DNA of 64,000 bases from Axinella damicornis (lineage: Eukaryota; Porifera; Demospongiae; Axinellida; Axinellidae): contig OZ007507.1 in assembly GCA_963931865.1 (NCBI GenBank), forward strand, positions 16,390,681 to 16,454,680, written 5' to 3'. Positions 48,720 to 60,739 of this stretch are shown here, in pieces. How positions within the stretch are numbered: position 1 is the stretch's first letter; every line of letters starts with the position of its first letter. Under the pieces are notes generated by a model, which was not told the origin of the DNA, searched no databases, and saw only the letters and a program-made list of their open reading frames with translations. The position numbers and the translations under genes are program-made.

Positions 48720-49447
48720 CGATACTATCGGTATTCGGGACCGCCCACCCGTACGTTGACGTGACATACGTCCCACGCATAATGATCACGTGAGGAGATA
48801 ATGCACTATATATAGACTGAATGAATATCGATATCGCCCACGAGTGTACATAAAGAACAATAGCTGTTAGCTAATAAAGGACATACAAATTTCTAAACTT
48901 GGGTAGAAAAGAGATGTTCAAGTCTATCCATCAAAACTCCCTCAGTACAGTCCGCTCGGTCCAGATTGATCTCTCTCCTATGGTGGTCCACCTATTTATA
49001 TGCGCGAGCGCCTAAGTTAAGCGCTAGCCTTCTACCGAATTCTTCCCCACCAAGACAACACATTTTCATGCATTTAGCGCACACCACCTTTGTAGGTACT
49101 CCTCTCCCAAAGCATTCGCTCCTCAGTGGCCAGACTTGATGGGGTTCGCACACATGGAGAGACCCCTCTGGCAATACCGTTAATGATATTCATGACCCCC
49201 CACAAACCCAGCAATCAGAGGTCAAAGGTGGATGTCAGCCGGATTTTTGCCCAGCACTTCCATAAACTTGGTGACTGATGGCACACCTTACACCACCAAT
49301 TTGCATGTTTTCTTAAGGCCCTGGGTGGGGTCTATGAATATCATTAAAATCAAACATCCTCGGGTCGATGAATCTCATTAAAATAAAAACTGCCCACAAC
49401 ATGCAAAAGTGGGGGCGGCAGCCCCCCCTTTCGATACCCCTTTCGAT

Positions 49448-49479
<32 letters not shown>

Positions 49480-50610
49480 ATTTATGTGTCAATGGGGCTT
49501 AAAGGGTTAAGCCCGGATCCCCAATTCCCACCTCTGTGGTGGTCTTGGGCTTCTTAGTGGCGTATTGTATCACAGCATGCAGGTGTACAAGACAACAGGG
49601 GAACAAAATGCAGTGCAATAATAAAGGGGTGCAAATAAGAGCATTGCCAAGAGGTGTCGACGTCTTGGATACACAGGCAGACAGATGGATAGCACAGACA
49701 GTAGTGACTCAGGGGAAGCAAAAATACACAGAATATGGGACTTTAGACCTAGCTAGCCAAGAACTGAGATGGTATCCAGTGTGGCCATGAAGCTTATATA
49801 CGGGCAAGTCTGAGCGAAGTGCATGCATGTGCCTCAGCCTCGGACATGCAAGGAGCAGTTGCATTCACATGACTGTCATCAGAATGTGACCAGGCAATGA
49901 GCATAGGCCACAGGAATTATGGCACTAAACATACACTCGTGCACATCACAGCAACTGTGAGTCAGGTTAGCGTTTATAGCTGAAGCAGTCTAGCAGCCTA
50001 ACATCACTGGCCATGGCGGTAGGTACACAAGCAGTCTTCGGTCTTTGTCAGTGTCGCCACCGAGGAGGCTAGCCAATGTCCACGAGTGGCCTCTCCGTCT
50101 TTGTTGTCGCCATTGTCCGTCGAACAGGTAGCTAGACGGTTCACGATTCCTTGCATCGAGGAGGTGCATAGAGTTTGTTGAATTTGTCTATTATTGTGCA
50201 CGTCCATAGTGTGGTCAGTATATGGACGAGTGACGAAGTGGATGAAAAAATTCCATCAAATACTAGCTAGATGGTTTTCATTGCAGCCATGCACTACTTT
50301 AAATCCACTCCACGCACTCAGATTTGATTTGTTGAATGCATGCAGTTGGGCTACTTATCTCTGTTAAAATCATGCATGTGCATAGCTATACAGATTGTAG
50401 ATTAGTAGTGGTTAAAGTAACATGCACGTGTCCGTGACAACTCGCAGCTGCAAGGTTTGACAGTGCAATGCACTGTGGAAGCGACACTCGGCATTGTAGT
50501 GGTTGTGACTCATATCGGTAGCTACAAACAGGTCAGGCATGGTCACCTGATGGATCCTATGACTGAACTGCAAATGTTGTTACCAAACTATTGGTTAAAG
50601 CAAACATGTT
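48720..50610. other. spacer between duplicated genes; C-rich tract, no gene seen
   Basis: A C run near 49450-49480 is followed by ordinary sequence. CATGAATATCATTAA-like phrases near 49180 and 49330-49380 repeat imperfectly. Short minus-strand frames near 50004-50207 have no supporting signals. Confidence 0.5.
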
Positions 50611-50719
50611 GTTTTTGCAATGAATGCAAGGTAATTTAAGCCTAGAATGCAACGTATGTACATAAATGTATGTACATTGCATTCTAGGCGTAAATTACCT
50701 TGCATTCATTTTTGTTGCA
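50611..50719. mobile_element. near-perfect 109-bp palindrome
   Basis: TGCAATGAATGCAAGGTAAT pairs with ATTACCTTGCATTCATTTTT around a centre at ACATAAATGT; the arms include GCCTAGAATGCAA/TTGCATTCTAGGC. Probably a foldback element. Confidence 0.85.
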
Positions 50720-50946
50720 CACTTGGGACACTGCAATCACTGAGTTGCTATGGAAGGCTGGGCTGTCTGCTACTTCTTTACACAGAGGTTGAAAGTCACA
50801 GGAGCGTTTCACGTGATGGTTGCGGTTCGACTGAGCTGGTCTGCAACCAAGGTAACCACTGTGATGTTAATATCATGTGAAACCATGTCGGTACATATAG
50901 CTTGTATGATGGTTAGTCTTATTGCAGTGACAATAATAGAGTTTCG

Positions 50947-52132
50947 CTAACCAGGAATTGGTGCCTCAAGGAGAGCAAAAGGTTGTATCGGCATGTGAGG
51001 AGGTGGAGGCGGCAGACAATAGGTTGAAGAAAGATGCTCATGGTCGTGTCCATCCCTTTTCCATCCCAGAAACACACTGTTGTTTCTGTACTTAACTGGA
51101 ATCTCTTCCACAAGTTCAGACAATATGATAAGCACGTCTTTTCTTTGAATTGGTCTCCGTGGGTATGGGCGGTGACTAGGATTGAGTGCCTTTATTTGAG
51201 TGTGTAGTACCATATGCCCACGAAACGTGACTTCACATTTTATTGCCATATGTACACTAGAATACCACCAGGATTCCTTGGTTGAGTATGGGAGAAGATA
51301 ATCCAGAGTTTGATAGTCAAACGCATTAAAAGCATCATCAATTCTTCCCGTTGTAATATACTCTCCCGAGTGATCCACAACACATTTATTATGCTGTATT
51401 GCGTTTTTCATACCAGGGAATAACCGATTACTATCGATATCCACTGCAGCAATAGCAGGTTCAATATTGATGAGGAATCTTTCAAATTGCCTCCATGGAT
51501 TTCCGCTTTTTGTTGTGGTAAGAACAATGTCATCATCCATGAAAATGTAGTAGAGATACTGCATGTGCCACAACTTGTTTCGTCCTGGCCAACTCAGGGA
51601 ACTACCATTGATATAAAACACATGATGCAGAGAGACAGCTGTACAGCTTTGTTTGTAACTTAGTACCAATACGTCACAATTACATTCATCAGGATTGCCT
51701 AGTGCTTTCTTGAGATGAAATATTGGCAGACAACTTTCTGTTTGTATGCTGTACACAAATCTTGGCTGTGCTCGTTTGGCATCACCTTCAATGGTGCGAT
51801 TGGAATCACCGGGACCACCTTCCATTGTCCGGTTAGAATCACTGGGACCACCTCGGCCCATGGTGTGTTTGGGACCACTGGGACCACCTCCCATCATGGT
51901 GTGTTTGGAATCACTGGAACCACCTCGGCCCATGGTATGTTTGGAGTCACTGGAACCACCTCCCATGGTGTGTTTGGAATGATTGGAACCACCTCCCATG
52001 GTGTATTTGGAATCATGGGACCACCAGGTTTGTGTATGAAGTCCACCTTCAACATAAGCGCGACTGTGTTAACACTGTGAGGACCAAGATGCTTAGCAGT
52101 ACAACACGCACTAACCTATTTTGCCCAGTCAT
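50947..52132 (-). pseudogene. second glycosyltransferase-like copy with frameshifted N terminus
   Basis: The body (51999-50947) is open and keeps FMDDDI, SWWYSS and the proline-rich C terminus, with in-frame losses of QVAKSRHI (next to the DDD motif) and HIE and a one-residue insertion in SCLPIFHLKK. The anchor exon-equivalent is present from ATG at 52132, but two extra bases within the anchor (GTGTTAACACAGTC) bring a stop, and one base is missing in the first repeat, so the anchor and body are not in one frame. The stem has only about seven repeats. Flanks match the 46.6-48.7 kb locus on both sides, in the same orientation. Either a young pseudogene or a sequence error; a soluble product from an internal ATG is possible. 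Confidence 0.7.
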
Positions 52133-52269
52133 TATGTGTGATGGATCACTGAGTTAGGCTATAGCTAGCTAGCTAACTACTACACAGCTAGCTAGCTACA
52201 AACAGATCAGCTATATATATAGCTAAGTGACTACAAGGTCTTGAGGGGCGAGCGTGAGCGATAACTACC

Positions 52270-52435
52270 AATGTCATGTGAAAATGGGGCCCCCCTAATT
52301 TGGGCCCCCCCGGGCCCCATAATTTTAAAATTATAGGGCCCCCAGGCCCTAGAATTTTAAAATTATAGGGCCCCCAGGGGCCCTAAAGTATTGGGGCCCC
52401 CCTTGTGAGAATGGGGCCCCCCTTCACATTGGGTG
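52270..52435. repeat. GGGGCCCC/AATTTTAAAATT palindromic cluster
   Basis: Alternating blocks of GGGCCCCC and the self-complementary TAATTTTAAAATTATAG repeat at least twice, able to fold into several hairpins. A related GGGGCCCC stretch is at about 53130-53165. Confidence 0.8.
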
Positions 52436-52799
52436 AAGTATGTTAGTAACAACGCATGGCTACTTGAAACAGTCACAAATACCATTACTACAGACATTTT
52501 TATGGGTATATTTTAATGACGGCATTATAAAGTTAAGATGATAATATAGCTACATGAAAGTGCTACAGAATTAATAGTACTTCGACGCCACAAGGTCCAA
52601 TGTGCGGTTGATTCCAAGATGGCAAGATGGCTGGAATCATGTATTGCAGCAACTATTCTCTTCCTCTTGGTGTGTTCCTCCACCACCAGTCTTCACAGAG
52701 TAGAAGAACCCCGTTCTGTATCAGAAACACATTAACAATAATTATTACTATATTGTAGGTAATTCGGCCGTTTGACATGCTGATTGATTGCGCACTTAC

Positions 52800-52983
52800 T
52801 CGAGACACCGCCGACGTAATACAGCTCTCCCCCACTGCAGGCGAAGTGCTGCGCTCTTGAAGCCTGCTGAATGGCGGTGAAAGTGAATCTTCCGTCTGTT
52901 GGATGGTCGGCGTTGGTAGATTCGCGGTCGGTAGTAGTTGCGGAATAGGCGCCTTGCTTGTCCGAGGTAGTAGCTCTGTCCAT
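52800..52983 (-). CDS. first coding exon with a kelch-like motif
   Basis: ATG at 52983 opens 61 codons plus 1 nt and ends TCGA|GTAAGT, a strong donor. The N-terminal 30 residues are Thr/Ser/Asp-rich. The end (RAQHFACSGGELYYVGGVS) resembles the start of a kelch blade, where a GG pair and aromatic residues are typical. A candidate next segment after CTGATACAG (about 52725) stops after eight codons in this phase, so the rest of the gene is unresolved. Confidence 0.45.
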
Positions 52984-53020
52984 AGTGGATCCTTGTGAAG
53001 AATCATTGCTCCACCGTTGT

Positions 53021-53029
53021 CCTTTTATA
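53021..53029 (-). promoter_or_regulatory. TATA box for the kelch-like exon
   Basis: TATAAAAGG on the minus strand, a full consensus, lies about 38-46 bp upstream of the ATG at 52983, implying a very short 5' UTR. Confidence 0.5.
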
Positions 53030-53762
53030 CTGCGCTTGACATGCAGGTTCTGACATTCGAGTTTGGGATGATCGTACCGCTCTCCACCCGCCCGCCGCGA
53101 GGGGGCCTTATTCTCACGTTGGGAGCCCCAACATTCTGGGGCCCCAGGGGGCCCCCAAAATTGGGAACCGCCCACGGAAATTGGGGACCGCCCACCCGTA
53201 GAGTAAGCGATCAATATTCGGACACCATGAATATTCGGACACCCTTTTAGGCGTCTGGATACAGTTATCAACTCCGAAGCTAACACCACTTGGAACCCCT
53301 CCTAGGGTGCAACAACACTTCAAGAGGAGAGCCCCTCTCTTCGAGTTAGATAGATTCTACAGCTGATTAGACGTAGCGTCTGAAACAACCGATGATCGGA
53401 CAAAATTTATACATCATCGGACGGCTGTTCAACGGCAAGGTATAAACACACGAAGCTGCAACCAAACTTTAGTTGTAAGACCCTTAGCCCCTCCCCACAC
53501 CTACAATCGCGAATATAATACGTAGGTGTTACCTACTGCGCATGCGCAACAAAAACAAACTTGAGGTCATGACCTCTATGCAGTGGTTCTGCCGACGGTC
53601 AAAAATGTGTTTATTTCTCGAGATATTATATTTGCGCACGCGCTGCTGCGTTTGCGCAGCGCGCATAATGAAATTAAGGCGCTCAATTTTCACACTTTTA
53701 GCAGTTGAATTTACAGCACATTGGGTTAGTCACAACGTTCTAAGTTTCAAGCACCAACAACA

Positions 53763-53889
53763 TGGAACACAAGATGACACAACCAAGAGTGAAAGGCAGG
53801 CTGCAAACAAAAGGCGACTTCTACAAACTCCATCGCTTGACACCACCCCGGACACATCGGTTTCCGATACCTTCATGACTTTGCTACGG
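53763..53889 (+). other. possible exon upstream of the nuclease-like gene
   Basis: An open hydrophilic stretch (QHGTQDDTTKSERQAANKRR ... FMTLLR) ends at CG|GTAAGT. A possible 35-bp exon (54098-54132) follows. In that phase it does not join the ATG at 54741, so it may be a 5' UTR exon or a separate gene. Confidence 0.25.
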
Positions 53890-54404
53890 TAAGTTTGCTC
53901 ATGCCCCTCCCACTCAAACTACTCCGCCCAAGGCCCGCCCCTCAATTAGTGGGCGGCTTGATTTTGTTAAGCCACTGTATATGGGCCTACAGCCCCACCT
54001 TCTTTGGGGCTAAAACGGGCTGAAATTATTGGCGCCCTCCACCCCCAGAACAATGAAAAAAATAATATGTATCATTAAAAAAAAATCTTCTTCTTGCAGC
54101 GCAACCATCTTCCAACTCTCCTCTCCTGTGCAAGGTATTAGAGCATGATATTTTATTAATGGGTGTTCACTAGCACCCGATAATACAGTATAAATTAATT
54201 TGTGACTAACTGAACAATGAACTGCTACCAACTGGCTCCGCAGAGGTTTCCATTTCAACCCCCAAACTAGTGCCATGCCTGTCAAAGGTGCTAGTCCCAG
54301 ACAACAGTGATTATTGCACTCTTTACGTCATAGCAATAGAGTGTATGAGTGTGTCAGTACACACTTGGTAGTCTATATAGTCCCACCAACATCCCGTCAT
54401 ACAC

Positions 54405-54484
54405 ACACACACACTTATTATTGGATGAGTGGGCATGAGTGGGCACACACACACTTATTATTGGATGAGTGGGCATGAGTGGGC
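54405..54484 (+). repeat. 40-bp direct duplication
   Basis: ACACACTTATTATTGGATGA...GTGGGC occurs twice with a 40-bp period. Confidence 0.9.
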
Positions 54485-54740
54485 AGCACAGGAGAATATT
54501 CGGTTCTTGGTAGTATTTATTGGCACGACTGCAGGAAGGGCCAATAGCGAAAACAAAAATGGAGTGCTGCCCAGCACGATATATAGGTACATACTGAGTG
54601 CTTCCATAAGTCGGATAACTCCAAACGTGAGCCTACCATCTATTGCTACTACTATCACACCATGCATGGCATCCAGTACTGTGTACTAAATAGAATGAAG
54701 GCATGTTACAGGTGGAATGTATTTATTCTTTTGTAGTGCC

Positions 54741-57700
54741 ATGGCTACAGGGCAACCACTGAGAACCAAGAAAATACATCCAGGTGCCTGCACTTCATGC
54801 ATTTTGTGTGGCAAACCGCATAATAGATACACTCACACCATAAACTGGTCTAAGTGGGAGGTACATGAACGGGTAATGGGTAGGTTGGTTCTGTGATGGC
54901 CGTCTTTGCCAGCTCATATGCTGTCCTAGCAACTCTACTTCAGAATCATGCATAAACACACCTATTCGAGGCACTCTGCATGGAATACCTATATTCTATG
55001 AGATTAGCAGTCCTTTCTCTCAGCAGCAACGTGATTGGCTCCGACAACATTCGGCTCTCCAGGTACATGAATCTGCATGCATCTGCACAACCTGTGGGGA
55101 CGACGTTAAAAAGGGTGTCGGTAACAGTCAATACAAGCCTCGATGGGTGAAACCTTCAACTTCAAAACCAGCAACAATATGTGCCATAGTAGGCTGTGAT
55201 AGCCAATCAAGCCGCAGTCTAAAATGTACAGATGTGGAACCCATCACAGAAAATGGGCTACATTTCAAGAGCCACACACACAGAACATTAGCTGTGTGTG
55301 CCAGCCATGCCATGCAAATGTACCGAATTCTGAACCCTACCGTTCCTTGCAAAGGGTGTGGAATAAAACCTTCGAATGGGAAAACGAGCCATGAGAGATC
55401 CCCTCCAAATCCCACCATTGTTAATGCATATTTCCGGCAGAATACTGAGTTCGCAGAGGCACTCTCGGAATCAGACAAAATCTGTTACTCCTGCTACTGC
55501 TTTCAACTTCAGATTATCAACCGAACCCAGCAGAAAAGTGAAGACTATGCCTTAAAGCTATTGATTGAAGAACTGAAGGAAAGCACAAGTGACAGCAATC
55601 TTGAAGCGGCAGCCACAAAGGTAACCTTGTTAGCAGCTGAAATGCTGCTCAACCAGAGGGCAATGTTACTTCCGAAACTTCACTCACTACTGGTTTTGTG
55701 GTTGAAAGACATGCCCCCAGAGCCTAGCAACAGCAGTGATTACAGTGCCAGTCCACCTTCCACCCGATGGCTCCTGGTAAGATTGGCAAAGCAGCTGTCA
55801 CCGCACATTTCATTCTACTGTAAAATTCGCAAGCTTGGCACTGTAATTTTCAGGAAGGATGGTGACATTCTGCATGCGTTATCATTTGCACTTTCAAGCC
55901 ATTCCTCATTTGACCCTCCAGAAGATAGCAACCTCCAAACAGGAGCTACAACATTTCGTGATGCACATGAACTAGCAACAATTGAAGAAGCAAGTTCTGC
56001 CATCAATCACCGCTTGCAGAAACAAGCACAGAAGCTGTTATCAAAATACAGCAATGCTGAAACCCTACAAAGTATGACAGTGACAGACCTAGTAAATGCA
56101 ATTGATCCAGTACTGTGGTCATTTCTAAACAAGATCACAAGGTCTGTGAATGACAGCAGAAATAGGACGAGGGAAGACAGTCAATCCACAGATGTGAAGA
56201 CCACCAGGCAAGTCTTCTGTCTCTGCAGCCTCCTATTTTGCATGAATCCTCGCTGCAATGTGCCCTTCCACATAACCCTAACTGATACAATCATCACACA
56301 AGGAGGTAGCACAGAGCTATGCACTATCCTCAACAGGATTGGTGCAGCAGCATCAGTTGAAGCACACAAGAAGTTGATGGACAGCATAGTCGCCAAGAGA
56401 GAAAAGGATGGGATGGAAGGTGAACTTACCAAAGGTGCCCTCAACATTGTTTCAATCGACAACATTGATATACTTCAACCAGGAGCACAAGTATACCACA
56501 GTGTACAGCATCGCAGCTGGCACGGAACAAGTGTCCAGTGTGTTCAACCCAGACCTACCTCACATCCAATCAAAGCCAGCCGAAAGCGTCAAAGTGAGGT
56601 TAGCGAAGAGCCATTAGCAAAAAGACCATACACACCTACTGAATTCTCAGTCACGGAGGTGTCCACACCCGGACGGCTTGCCATGGAGGCGTTCCCACTG
56701 GAACAGCCTGCACTGTTCCCAGACAGTGACTTCACTGCCATGGAGGTGTCCACACCAGGACAGCCTGCCATGGAGGCGTTCCCACTGGAACAGCCTGCAC
56801 TGTTCCCAGACAGTGACTTCACTGCCATGGAGGTGTCCACACCAGGATGGCCTGCCATGGAGGTGTTCCCACCGGAACGGGCTGCACCCTTCCCAGATTG
56901 TTCCTTCATTGCCACAGAGGCATCCACTCTAGCACGGCCTACACTCTTCCCAGGTAGTGCGTCCTCCACCCTAGGACGGCCTACACTCTTCCCAGGTAGT
57001 GCGTCCTCCACCCTAGGACGGCCTACACTCTTCCCAAGTAGTGCCACGGAGTCCTCCACTCGAGCACAGCCTACACTCTTCCCAGGTAGTGCCACGGAGT
57101 CCTCCACTCGAGCACAGCCTACACTCTTCCCAAGTAGTGCCTCCACCCTAGGACGGCCTACACTCTTCCCAAGTAGCACCAACCGATATGGAGACCAGCT
57201 ACTCTCCACGAAACTCCCAGATCAATGGACTGCAAACTCAGTGATTATTGATGGGATGTTTCTACTGCACATTGCCCCCCTGGCCGAACAAACAAGCCTC
57301 AGTCAATACTGTTCCATGATAGCTACCCGCCACATTCTTCCCTTCTACAAATCAGGAGCACTTGAAGTTCACCTCCTTTTTGATGATCCGGATAGACTGT
57401 CGGCATCCCCCAAAGCGGCCGAAAGACGAAGGAGGTACCAGAATGCTGATAATGATCATACTCACCACAACTTCCAGGTACAACTACCACCCTGCCGAAA
57501 GTGGAAGTCAGTAATGGAATGCATGACATGCAAACACCACCTAGCAATGCACCTTGCAATTCAGATGCTGCAGTATTTGGGCCCACACCTGCTACCACAT
57601 CAACGTTTTGTTACAGCAGGAGCATTTGAGGCAAACCTCCGAGACGAGGCACTTTGTTTGGGCAATGGTACTACCCAAATAGAGGTTCTACCACACTTGA

Positions 57701-60700
57701 AGTGCTGTGCCGAAGAAGCAGACATGCGTCTCTGGCTGCACTGCATTAATTCCACCGGCACAAGAAAGTTAGTGTTCTCTCCAGACACAGATGTCCTACA
57801 CATTGGCATGACTTTGCTTTCACACAGCAGACTGGCTGAGTGTGAAATCATTTTACGCATGCATTCACTTGGTGCACAACAAAAGAAGTACATCAACCTA
57901 TCCCACATGCCAACATGCCTTGAAAATGACCCTGACTTGGCTGGTTTTTCTGCTGAAGCCCTACTGCAAATCCTACAAACTTTATACGTAGTCACTGGAT
58001 GTGATTATGTATCCTTTTTTAAAGGAATTGGCAAACAAACATTCTTGAAGCAGTTCTTTCGGTATGCAGATTTCATAACTGGGGGGAATCTGCCAGGATC
58101 ACTGGCGGACACAGACCCCACTCTTCGAGACAGCAGTTTCTTTGCATTCGCTCGACTGGTTGGAGCAACTTACTTTCAAAAACACTCAACCTGCTTCACA
58201 CACACATCACCTGAAGCATACTATCATTCCTTTGATGCACAGGAACAACCAGCTGAACAACAGCATGTAGCATGGCTAGATGGCATAAGGGAGTCTATCT
58301 GGATTCGTATCAGCGAACCATCTGATTTCATGCCGTCAACCGAAGCCTTGCGACTACACTGGTACAGATCAGTATGGATACTACACATGTGGAACCAAGC
58401 TTCTGCATCACAGGTTACTCTACTTCCCATGCCCAAGTATGGATGGAAGGCCAACGGTGACTACATGTGGGAGACTGAGTACAACATACAACAAGTACAA
58501 GCACGTGTTCACTTCCTGACAAGAGGGTGTGGCTGTGCTACCAAGGCCTGTGAGACAAAACAATGTGGTTGCAACAAAAGCCACCTAAAATGTGGACCAG
58601 GTCAGTAATTCTTTCCCAGGGCCACACTACAAGCTTTGGTCACTTCTGTGCAAGCGGTAAAAGCTCAGTGTGGACCTACCTTAATTAACCCTTTAGGGCC
58701 CATAGCGCCAAAACGCGCATAATTAGCGTCCTTACACACTATGGCTTCTCACTTCGCGGTGACGGACAGCCTTCGACTAGCACTGCTCCTGGAGTCTTGT
58801 CAGTAGTCCCCCTCTGTATAACTACAGAATTAAGGGCGCCAAGCGTCTGGGCTGGCAGCTGTTACAGGCAGAAACAAGGCCGCCATTGTAAGTTGATCGA
58901 ACGGTAAGCTAAAAAGCCTTATCTCGCCGTCAGTATACGCTTACGTGCAATAACGCTCCTGCTTTGACTTACTGTTGGTCTGCCCTCTCCAGCAATAAAG
59001 TAAGTAGCGATAGTCCTCCGCGTACGGCAAGACAACAGTCGAGTTTTAGCAGCTGGTCGAACGGCGCGATAACCAGACAGCTAGCTCAGTTATCGGCTCC
59101 ACCCAGTGCCTCCGCCCCTTCCTGCCTTGGTCAACGGTGAGTGTAATCATTGCTGTTAACAGCCAGGGGCACCCTCCCGAGTTTTGTTGGACGCTGCGCG
59201 CCCTGGGCAACGCTCAACGCTGCATGCAGATGCCATTTTATGCTGTGGGGGAGATTTCAATATATTTTGGACCCTAAAGAGTTAAGGTCACTATTATTTG
59301 CGGGTATTAAATTTAGCGCGAATTTGAAAAAATCGCACCCCGCAAACAATAGTATTAGCAGCATGTGACGTCACATACGTGTGCATTAATTGGAGCGAGT
59401 CACAAGCTAGCCACCTACGAAGTGATCTGCGAAGGTAGTTAGCTGTATCAGAGGCTATCTACGAGGTGAGAGCAAGACCTGAGACATCATTCTGAAAAGT
59501 GAGCTTGTCCTACCTGTTGCACTAGCCTTTACCAGCAGACTGAGCCATGCTGAGCAGCGTGGTTGCCTCTTGAACGCCAGCAGCTCTGGTGAGTTAAAAC
59601 GCTAAAATTAATACTCGCCAAATCCGCAAATAATAGTGACCTTAAGGTAGGAGTAATAGGTGCAAGGATATCAAATATGATTGGGGCGAGCATGAGTGAG
59701 TTTCCTCATGCTTGCCCTACAATGCAAATCATTCATGGTATATGGTGTGCTAGTTGTAAACACCATGTCTCTGTACTTATTAATTAGCACAGAAACTTCC
59801 AGAACCATATATGGTATGCATTAATGTTTAACAGCTGTCAGTTAATTGGGGGGCAGCTGCTGTTGTAGAACATAGAAACCAGTTCGATTATTTTCGAGGA
59901 TGTGTTGAGGCACATGAAGCATAGTGTGTGTGAGTATACGTACGGTAGCCTTGTTCCCAGTCCCACACCCAGGTTTTCGTCGCTTGCAGTACGGAGGGCC
60001 TGGTACATTTCCTCACGTGAGTGATGTCAAGGGTAGAAAGGGTAGGAAGTTTAACATGGGCGTAGTGTGTTTCAGAACAGCAAGAAGAACGAAGGTACCA
60101 GGTAACACACCACACGTATCTAGCTAGCGGGGGGCGACTGTTGTACTCACCGAGCGTTGAAAGTGTAGGTAGTTGAATAACACACAAAACGTAGCGTCCT
60201 CATTCTGAAAATTTTTGCCATTTGTCAATTACGTCATGCTCATGTGAGGAAATGTACCAGGCCCTCCCCGCTTTACCGTACTGCAAGCGACAAAAAGATG
60301 GGTGTGGGACTGGGAACAAGGCTATACGTACGGCACTGTGCTTCAAATATCGTATATGTAAACGCAAATCAATTTTCACTATAGGATGCAGATGCATGAA
60401 AACTGGTTGCAAGAACACTCACAACACACTGGGCTATTGCAATGGTGAGTTGTAACTTTTATAACACCCAGTGAATCTGTGGAGGATAGTTTATATAAAT
60501 AAACCACAATGATCTCCTCACTGTTTACACCACAATCATTCCTCTCTGATTCCCACTGTTCACCAATAGAGTGCAGCACTGAAACCGAGAAAGGGGCACC
60601 ATCTGCAGGAGAAGGTTGGCATCAATTGGAAATTGTACACATAATTTAATCATGGCTCTGACAGAATCCCTGTTTCTTGTCAACAGATGAAGACATGGTT

Positions 60701-60739
60701 GAGCTCATGAATGGTGTATTCGGAGTTGCAACAGATTGA
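54741..60739 (+). CDS. FEN1/XPG-like nuclease-domain protein with C-terminal CXC motif
   Basis: Exons 54741-54872, 54913-58600, 60385-60444, 60570-60614 and 60687-60739 join in phases 0-1-1-1 to 1325 residues. N terminus: cysteine pairs CTSCILC, CICTTC and CAIVGC, likely zinc-binding. Residues ~621-802 are a repetitive Pro/Ser/Thr linker. The next domain carries FEN-family landmarks in order: IIDGMF (D824), FDDPDRLS, EEAD (E978, E979, D981), SPDTDV (D1002, D1004) and TGCDYVSFFKGIGKQTF (D1075), the last like the helix-hairpin of FEN1. C terminus: GCGCATKACETKQCGC...CGPGCRCMKTGCKN, a CXC/CRC-type motif rebuilt across the 58600/60385 junction. Predicted structure-specific nuclease; activity is inference. 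The 40-bp first intron is short and the start could be elsewhere. From memory, related genes are multicopy in cnidarians and sponges, so mobility is possible. Confidence 0.75.
56641..57185 (+). repeat. coding tandem repeats in the nuclease-like protein
   Basis: Three 84-bp units encode EVSTPGxxAMExFPxExxAxFP, followed by seven shorter units ending RPTLFPxS or QPTLFPxS. The reading frame stays open throughout. Confidence 0.9.
58685..59285. mobile_element. piggyBac-like MITE
   Basis: TTAA|CCCTTTAGGG at the left and CCCTAAAGAG|TTAA at the right: inverted ends matching at 12 of 14 bases and TTAA target duplications. About 600 bp without a gene, in the intron of the nuclease-like gene. Confidence 0.7.
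59282..59645. mobile_element. second TTAA-flanked MITE sharing a border
   Basis: TTAAGGTCACTATTATTTGC at the left and GCAAATAATAGTGACCTTAA at the right are inverted; it starts at the same TTAA that ends the previous element. Interior contains CACATACGTGTGCATTAATTGG, similar to sequence near 3446 (CACATGTGCGTTAATTGG). Confidence 0.75.
59946..60324. mobile_element. Mutator-like MITE with perfect 9-bp target duplication
   Basis: TAGCCTTGTTCCCAG ... CTGGGAACAAGGCTA with inverted ends of about 75 bp reaching GAAATGTACCAGGCC. Flanked by the exact 9-mer TACGTACGG on both sides (59937-59945, 60325-60333). Same family as 6402-6731. Sits about 60 bp before exon 3 of the nuclease-like gene. Confidence 0.88.
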
